Of a DNA stretch of 9,140 nucleotides, positions 6,082 to 9,140 are shown piece after piece (position 1 is the first letter of the stretch; every line of letters starts with the position of its first letter). The notes under the pieces were generated by a model that worked only from the letters and a program-made list of their open reading frames with translations, did no database searches and was not told the origin of the DNA. The DNA is taken from NCBI GenBank assembly GCA_002793355.1, contig PFQB01000080.1:1-9140 (forward strand), given 5' to 3'. This DNA is from Candidatus Dojkabacteria bacterium CG_4_10_14_0_2_um_filter_Dojkabacteria_WS6_41_15. GTDB taxonomy: Bacteria > Patescibacteriota > Dojkabacteria > GCA-002793355. A program made the translations under genes and the position numbers.

Positions 6082-6176
6082 GGTTAAACAGAGGCATGGT
6101 TGAAGTATACAGTTTACTAAGCACGGCAACAACTATATACCCGCAGAATGCTTAAATCTTAATCGTTATTCATCGA

Positions 6177-6185
6177 TGCTATAAT
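6177..6185 (+). promoter_or_regulatory. Extended -10 promoter of ruvAB
   Basis: TGCTATAAT is a perfect extended -10 element (hexamer at 6180-6185), identical to the one before tRNA-Leu. No convincing -35 is seen. The hexamer ends exactly 6 nt before the ruvA ATG at 6192, so the transcript probably starts at the initiation codon and is leaderless. No clear LexA-type operator overlaps it. Confidence 0.65.
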
Positions 6186-6191
6186 ACTTTT

Positions 6192-6812
6192 ATGATTGGA
6201 TTTGTTCGTGGAATGGTTCTAGGAATCTTTAAATCTGGTAAAAACACTACGTCATTAGTGCTATGGACCTCCGAACAGGTGGAAGGACCGGGGGTTGGCT
6301 ATACTGTTCTGGTTTCTGACATTCAAGCCACCTCGGTAGTGGATGGGAAGAGTGCCGAATTGTGGACGTATTCCGTTCAGAATGATAATGAATCCTATTT
6401 AATTGGCTTTTCTTCTTCAGATAAGCTACGTTTGTTTCTGCAATTACTTAGTGTTTCTGGCGTTGGACCAAAATCGGCGATGCAAATTATTGATACTGTG
6501 GGAATTGAGCAAATTACTGACGCACTAATTAATAATGACGTATCCGTCTTTAATAAGGTTTCGGGTATTGGCAAAAAAACGGCGGCTAAGATTATTGTTG
6601 AACTTTCTGGCAGAGATTTAAATCTCAAAACAGTGTTGCAAAACCCTACAAAGATGGGTGAGGCATATCCTGAAGTGGTTGCAACACTACAAAAGCTCGG
6701 CTATTCGGTATCCGCCGCACGCGAAGCAGTAGAGAAGGCAAGCATAAAATTATCCGAGCACGCCGAGTATACGGTGGCTGAGAAGGTAAAATTAGTTCTT
6801 TCATTATCTTAG
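6192..6812 (+). CDS. ruvA: Holliday junction branch migration protein RuvA
   Basis: RuvA tetramers bind four-way DNA junctions and load the RuvB motor during recombinational repair. The 206-residue length is typical. Domain I is the N-terminal OB-fold (about 1-62), starting with the characteristic MIG.VRG. The acidic pin region near 63-68 retains Asp65 and Glu67. Domain II carries two helix-hairpin-helix motifs, VSGVGPKSA (88-96) and VSGIGKKTA (123-131), which contact the DNA backbone. After a flexible linker (about 143-157), the C-terminal domain III (about 158-206) is the RuvB-binding module. There is no Shine-Dalgarno sequence; the start is fixed by the promoter 6 nt upstream. ruvB follows after a single nucleotide. 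The resolvase gene ruvC is not in the window. Confidence 0.97.
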   Translation: MIGFVRGMVLGIFKSGKNTTSLVLWTSEQVEGPGVGYTVLVSDIQATSVVDGKSAELWTYSVQNDNESYLIGFSSSDKLRLFLQLLSVSGVGPKSAMQIIDTVGIEQITDALINNDVSVFNKVSGIGKKTAAKIIVELSGRDLNLKTVLQNPTKMGEAYPEVVATLQKLGYSVSAAREAVEKASIKLSEHAEYTVAEKVKLVLSLS

Positions 6813-6813
6813 T

Positions 6814-7878
6814 ATGATTGTTGCTAATAGCAGAAATACCGGCAAAATCTTGGTTAAGAAGCTCTCGAAAGTAGAGAAGAATTCTAAGTCTTCTGAAATC
6901 GAGTTTTCTGTTCGCCCCAGAAAGTTGGCCGAATTGATAGGTCGCGAGAAAGAAAAGCACATGTTGTCATTGCTGATCAGTGCGACGAAGAAAAAGTGGG
7001 AAAAAGGTGAAAAGGCGGCAGCTGATCATGTATTGGTTTATGGACCTCCTGGATTAGGAAAAACCACCATAGCTCACATACTATCAAATGAACTTGGAGT
7101 TTCTGTTAAGGTTACTTCTGGACCTGCAATTGAAAGGCAGGCAGACCTGATAGCCATTTTAACTAATCTTGCAGCAGGGGACGTCCTGTTTATTGACGAA
7201 ATTCATCGCTTGCGGAAGCCCGTTGAAGAGTTGTTGTATCCTGCGATGGAAGATTTTCAAGTGGATATCATTGTTGGACAGGGGACTGCGTCACAGTCGG
7301 TTCGCTTTACGTTACCACCATTTACCTTAATAGGGGCAACGACCAGAATTGGACTACTTTCGGCGCCTCTCCGGGATCGCTTTGGGTTGCTGCTGCATCT
7401 AGATTTTTATGCAGAAGAAGAGATAGTGGCAATGCTGCAACGGATAATTAAGAATGACCAAACTAGTGTCGAGGCTGGAGCACTAGAAGAAATTGCAAAA
7501 CGTTCTCGTGGCACTGCCAGAATTGCAGTCCGTTTACTGAAGCGGGTGAAAGAATATGTCTCGGTTCATGGAAAAACCCCTGCACTAACTCGCGATCTTG
7601 CTCAAGCTGCACTCGATTTGCTTGGTATTGACACGTTGGGGTTAGACCAGCTAGATCAGCAAATACTAGAAACGATGATATCAAAGTATGGCGGCGGGCC
7701 AATAGGATTAAAGACTCTGTCTGCTGCTGTTGCAGAAGACGAAGAAACATTGGAAGCAGTGTATGAACCCTATCTACTCCGTTGCGGTCTTCTTAAGCGA
7801 ACACCGCGAGGGCGGGTAGTTACCAAACTTGGTTACGAGCACTTAGGACAGATATTTCCAGAATCTGCGGTACAATGA
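6814..7878 (+). CDS. ruvB: Holliday junction branch migration ATPase RuvB
   Basis: RuvB is the hexameric AAA+ motor that drives branch migration with RuvA. The 354 residues carry Walker A GPPGLGKTT (77-85), Walker B LFIDEIH (125-131), sensor 1 GATTRIG (174-180), the arginine-finger segment APLRDRFG (184-191) and sensor 2 in SRGTARIA (231-238; many homologues have Pro instead of Ala235). A C-terminal winged helix follows (about 276-345), with the YGGGPIGL and YEPYLLR motifs and RTPRGR at 329-334. All catalytic elements appear intact. The N-terminal 28 residues are Lys-rich, where many RuvB proteins have a short acidic tail. The gene starts 1 nt after the ruvA stop with no ribosome-binding site, so translational coupling is likely. 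Confidence 0.98.
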   Translation: MIVANSRNTGKILVKKLSKVEKNSKSSEIEFSVRPRKLAELIGREKEKHMLSLLISATKKKWEKGEKAAADHVLVYGPPGLGKTTIAHILSNELGVSVKVTSGPAIERQADLIAILTNLAAGDVLFIDEIHRLRKPVEELLYPAMEDFQVDIIVGQGTASQSVRFTLPPFTLIGATTRIGLLSAPLRDRFGLLLHLDFYAEEEIVAMLQRIIKNDQTSVEAGALEEIAKRSRGTARIAVRLLKRVKEYVSVHGKTPALTRDLAQAALDLLGIDTLGLDQLDQQILETMISKYGGGPIGLKTLSAAVAEDEETLEAVYEPYLLRCGLLKRTPRGRVVTKLGYEHLGQIFPESAVQ

Positions 7879-7880
7879 TA

Positions 7881-7886
7881 TATAAT
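7881..7886 (+). promoter_or_regulatory. Likely -10 element for the membrane protein gene
   Basis: A perfect TATAAT begins 2 nt after the ruvB stop and would start transcription near 7893, leaving a leader of about 10 nt before ATG 7903. No good -35 is visible. The downstream gene has no Shine-Dalgarno sequence, so a very short leader fits the style of this genome. Confidence 0.45.
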
Positions 7887-7902
7887 CAATAAGTAATACC
7901 TC

Positions 7903-8901
7903 ATGGATCATAAAAAAACAGAGCAACCAAAACACAAGTTGAGAAGAGATAATGTTGCTGTTGTCGCGGATACTTCAGATTTATTACAGAGTAACGATTC
8001 TCCGGTGACACGACTTAAAATTCTTGTTGAACAGCTTCGTTCTAACTTGCAGGTACTGATTTCACCAGGGGACAAGCAATTTAAAGACGTTCCAAAGCGA
8101 GTAAGATTGATGCTTGTGTCGTTTGCTGTACCCTTGTTATTTGCCATAACCAAGATCTATATTTTCCCCCTGAGCAGTTCGCTGTATTTATGGGCCGTAG
8201 TTGGAACTGTTTTAGCAGTGTTGACGTATCTTGGTGTCTATTGGGGAGTTAAGGGACAAGTACGGACAGATTCGTATTTTTCGGTACTTCCTATGCCGTC
8301 ACTGTTTGTTTTAGCCAACTGTCTCTTTCTTAGCTTTCTTTTTGTCGGAGCGATTAATCGCGTGTATTTGTGGGGACTCTTCGTTCTGGCAATTTCGGTA
8401 TTTATGACATTTTTATATATTTTATCGTTGGCAATTAACATTTTAAACGTGTCGTTGTTTTATACCATTCCCTTAAGTAGGCTAGGGGAGTCTGTGGCCT
8501 TTATTTCAAGTATAGTTACCGTTTTTCTGGGTTCCTATGTCGTTGCCGAAACTGCTGTGCCTATGATTGTTGCCAAATCCTATACTGAACTGGGGCTGCT
8601 TGGATTATTTGTGCTGGTGAGCACCTTTGTTCTTATTCATTCGTTATGGAAATATTTTGTGGTATCTACGAAGAGTGTTGTGGTGTCGGTTGCCTGTTTG
8701 TCACTTTTCTTATTGGTTACCTTATTTGTTTTTGTAATGGCATCGCCATACGCATGGATTTCGGCGATACTTCAGGGTATGGTTGCATATGTTCTGCTTG
8801 GGTTTATTATTCATAAAGAGCAAAATACGTATAAAAAAAGCGTCGTTATTGAATACATTGTGGTCGTAATTGCGGCACTGATACTAGTTATCTGGGCGTA
8901 G
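7903..8901 (+). CDS. Polytopic membrane protein of unknown function
   Basis: The 332-residue protein has a hydrophilic N-terminal region of about 65 residues, rich in Lys, Asp and Gln and probably cytoplasmic. About nine hydrophobic helices follow (near 69-89, 94-116, 133-150, 154-178, 197-220, 231-249, 258-279, 283-303 and 315-332). I recognise no transporter or enzyme signature; charged residues inside the membrane part are few (Arg153 and Glu216 among them). It recalls the uncharacterised multi-helix membrane families common in Patescibacteria (DUF5656-like), but I cannot confirm that. It lies 24 nt after ruvB on the same strand with its own likely -10 box. The ATG at 7903 is the first start after an in-frame stop at 7894. 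Confidence 0.82.
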   Translation: MDHKKTEQPKHKLRRDNVAVVADTSDLLQSNDSPVTRLKILVEQLRSNLQVLISPGDKQFKDVPKRVRLMLVSFAVPLLFAITKIYIFPLSSSLYLWAVVGTVLAVLTYLGVYWGVKGQVRTDSYFSVLPMPSLFVLANCLFLSFLFVGAINRVYLWGLFVLAISVFMTFLYILSLAINILNVSLFYTIPLSRLGESVAFISSIVTVFLGSYVVAETAVPMIVAKSYTELGLLGLFVLVSTFVLIHSLWKYFVVSTKSVVVSVACLSLFLLVTLFVFVMASPYAWISAILQGMVAYVLLGFIIHKEQNTYKKSVVIEYIVVVIAALILVIWA

Positions 8902-8911
8902 AGTAGGGGAT

Positions 8912-8920
8912 TGTGGATAA
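8912..8920 (-). promoter_or_regulatory. Perfect DnaA-box nonamer
   Basis: The minus strand reads TTATCCACA, the consensus DnaA-binding nonamer, just after the membrane-protein gene. No further box is seen nearby, so it is not evidence of an origin by itself. It may be a chance match or an isolated DnaA site. It overlaps a small GGATA/TATCC hairpin (8915-8928). Confidence 0.35.
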
Positions 8921-9046
8921 GTCTATCCCATAGTAATAGCGTCCTATAGTTTTAGTATTTGTGGGAGTAGTCTTCTCAAGAGTGGTCATATTTCCGATAC
9001 TTTTGCAATTACACCAGAATTTATTCTTATTGGTTATTAATCTTTT

Positions 9047-9066
9047 AGTAGAAGTGTATTTCTACT
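9047..9066. repeat. 7-bp perfect inverted repeat (hairpin)
   Basis: AGTAGAA (9047-9053) and TTCTACT (9060-9066) are perfect inverted copies with a 6-nt loop. No T-run follows on either strand, so it is not a terminator. It lies about 50 nt before a possible gene start and could be part of its upstream region. Confidence 0.35.
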
Positions 9067-9080
9067 CCTAGTATTGCAGG

Positions 9081-9101
9081 CAACCAGGCCTTGTTGTTTT
9101 T
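9081..9101 (+). terminator. Weak terminator-like palindrome
   Basis: CAACCAGGCCTTGTTG is a palindrome with one mismatched pair position, followed directly by five T residues (9097-9101). The stem is only about four pairs plus one beyond a mismatch, so termination would be weak. It lies 180 nt after the last complete gene and just before a possible start at 9113. Confidence 0.2.
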
Positions 9102-9112
9102 CTGAGGTTTTG

Positions 9113-9140
9113 ATGGGAAAGTACCAAAGTTGTAAACGTT
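9113..9140 (+). CDS. Possible 5' end of a gene running off the right edge
   Basis: An ATG at 9113 has a GAGG Shine-Dalgarno-like element at 9104-9107 with 5-nt spacing, and its frame stays open to the end of the window (nine codons, MGKYQSCKR). This is among the better ribosome-binding sites in the window, but the coding part is too short to test. Confidence 0.35.

Larger units (their letters stand above)
5736..6176. other. Long gap before ruvA with no convincing gene
   Basis: This stretch is far longer than any other gap in the window. It holds no open frame of 60 codons or more on either strand and no tRNA or other RNA family I recognise. Its composition looks similar to the coding DNA, without the A/T runs typical of spacers. 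One plus-strand frame reads fairly well between sparse stops (TAG 5810, TAA 5903, TAG 5990, TGA 6101) and includes a 26-codon ATG frame at 6023-6103. Several local inverted and direct repeats are listed separately. It may be a decayed gene, a structured RNA, or a regulatory spacer. Confidence 0.5.

Noticed and set aside
5736..6191. RNase P RNA, tmRNA or SRP RNA in the long gap
   Set aside because: None of their conserved core sequences is seen.
6646..6960. Open minus-strand frame of 104 codons
   Set aside because: It spans the ruvA-ruvB junction antisense to two unmistakable genes and shows no family features.
7463..7750. Open minus-strand frame of 95 codons
   Set aside because: It is antisense to conserved RuvB sensor 2 and winged-helix coding sequence.
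1..9140. CRISPR arrays, insertion sequences and attachment sites
   Set aside because: No regularly spaced repeats, transposase or integrase genes, or long terminal repeats are present.

Overview
The window looks like a compact bacterial chromosome, moderately AT-rich by eye. TGA is used as an ordinary stop (for example at the end of ruvB), so the genetic code is standard. Several traits suggest a small-genome lineage of the Patescibacteria/Candidate Phyla Radiation kind: genes packed with 1-4 nt gaps or overlaps, several starts without a Shine-Dalgarno sequence, a tRNA without an encoded CCA end, and unfamiliar small membrane proteins beside universal repair and RNA-modification genes. This placement is an inference from style, not from a marker gene.

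Region 1 (1-2369, + strand) may begin with the last codons of an upstream gene. Next comes an operon of two related proteins. The first fuses a winged helix-turn-helix domain to a D-2-hydroxyacid-dehydrogenase-like body that has lost its catalytic residues. The second, 3 nt downstream, is an ordinary D-2-hydroxyacid dehydrogenase with its catalytic Arg, Glu and His intact. They could form a sensor/enzyme pair. Region 2 (2381-3243, - strand) is an unrecognised soluble protein convergent with that operon. Its likely N-terminal 36 codons lie in another frame, with the frame change at a run of five C residues.

Region 3 (3301-5735, + strand) starts with an extended -10 promoter and a tRNA-Leu(CAA). 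About 30 nt later, with no visible terminator, follow a membrane-anchored double zinc-ribbon protein, a four-helix membrane protein overlapping it by 4 nt, and an RluA-family pseudouridine synthase. Region 4 (5736-6191) is a 456-nt stretch without a convincing gene, unusually long for this window; it holds hairpin-forming segments, a helically phased 8-nt direct repeat and the ruvA promoter. Region 5 (6192-8901) is ruvA-ruvB (Holliday-junction branch migration) followed by a polytopic membrane protein of unknown function with its own likely promoter. The last 239 nt contain a perfect DnaA-box nonamer, a hairpin and a possible gene start at 9113.

Two promoters (in front of the first regulator gene and of ruvA) place a good -10 hexamer exactly 6 nt before the ATG, which predicts leaderless mRNAs. 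The most novel elements are the winged-helix/pseudo-dehydrogenase fusion with its active paralogue, the frame-broken minus-strand gene, and the structured gap in front of ruvA.
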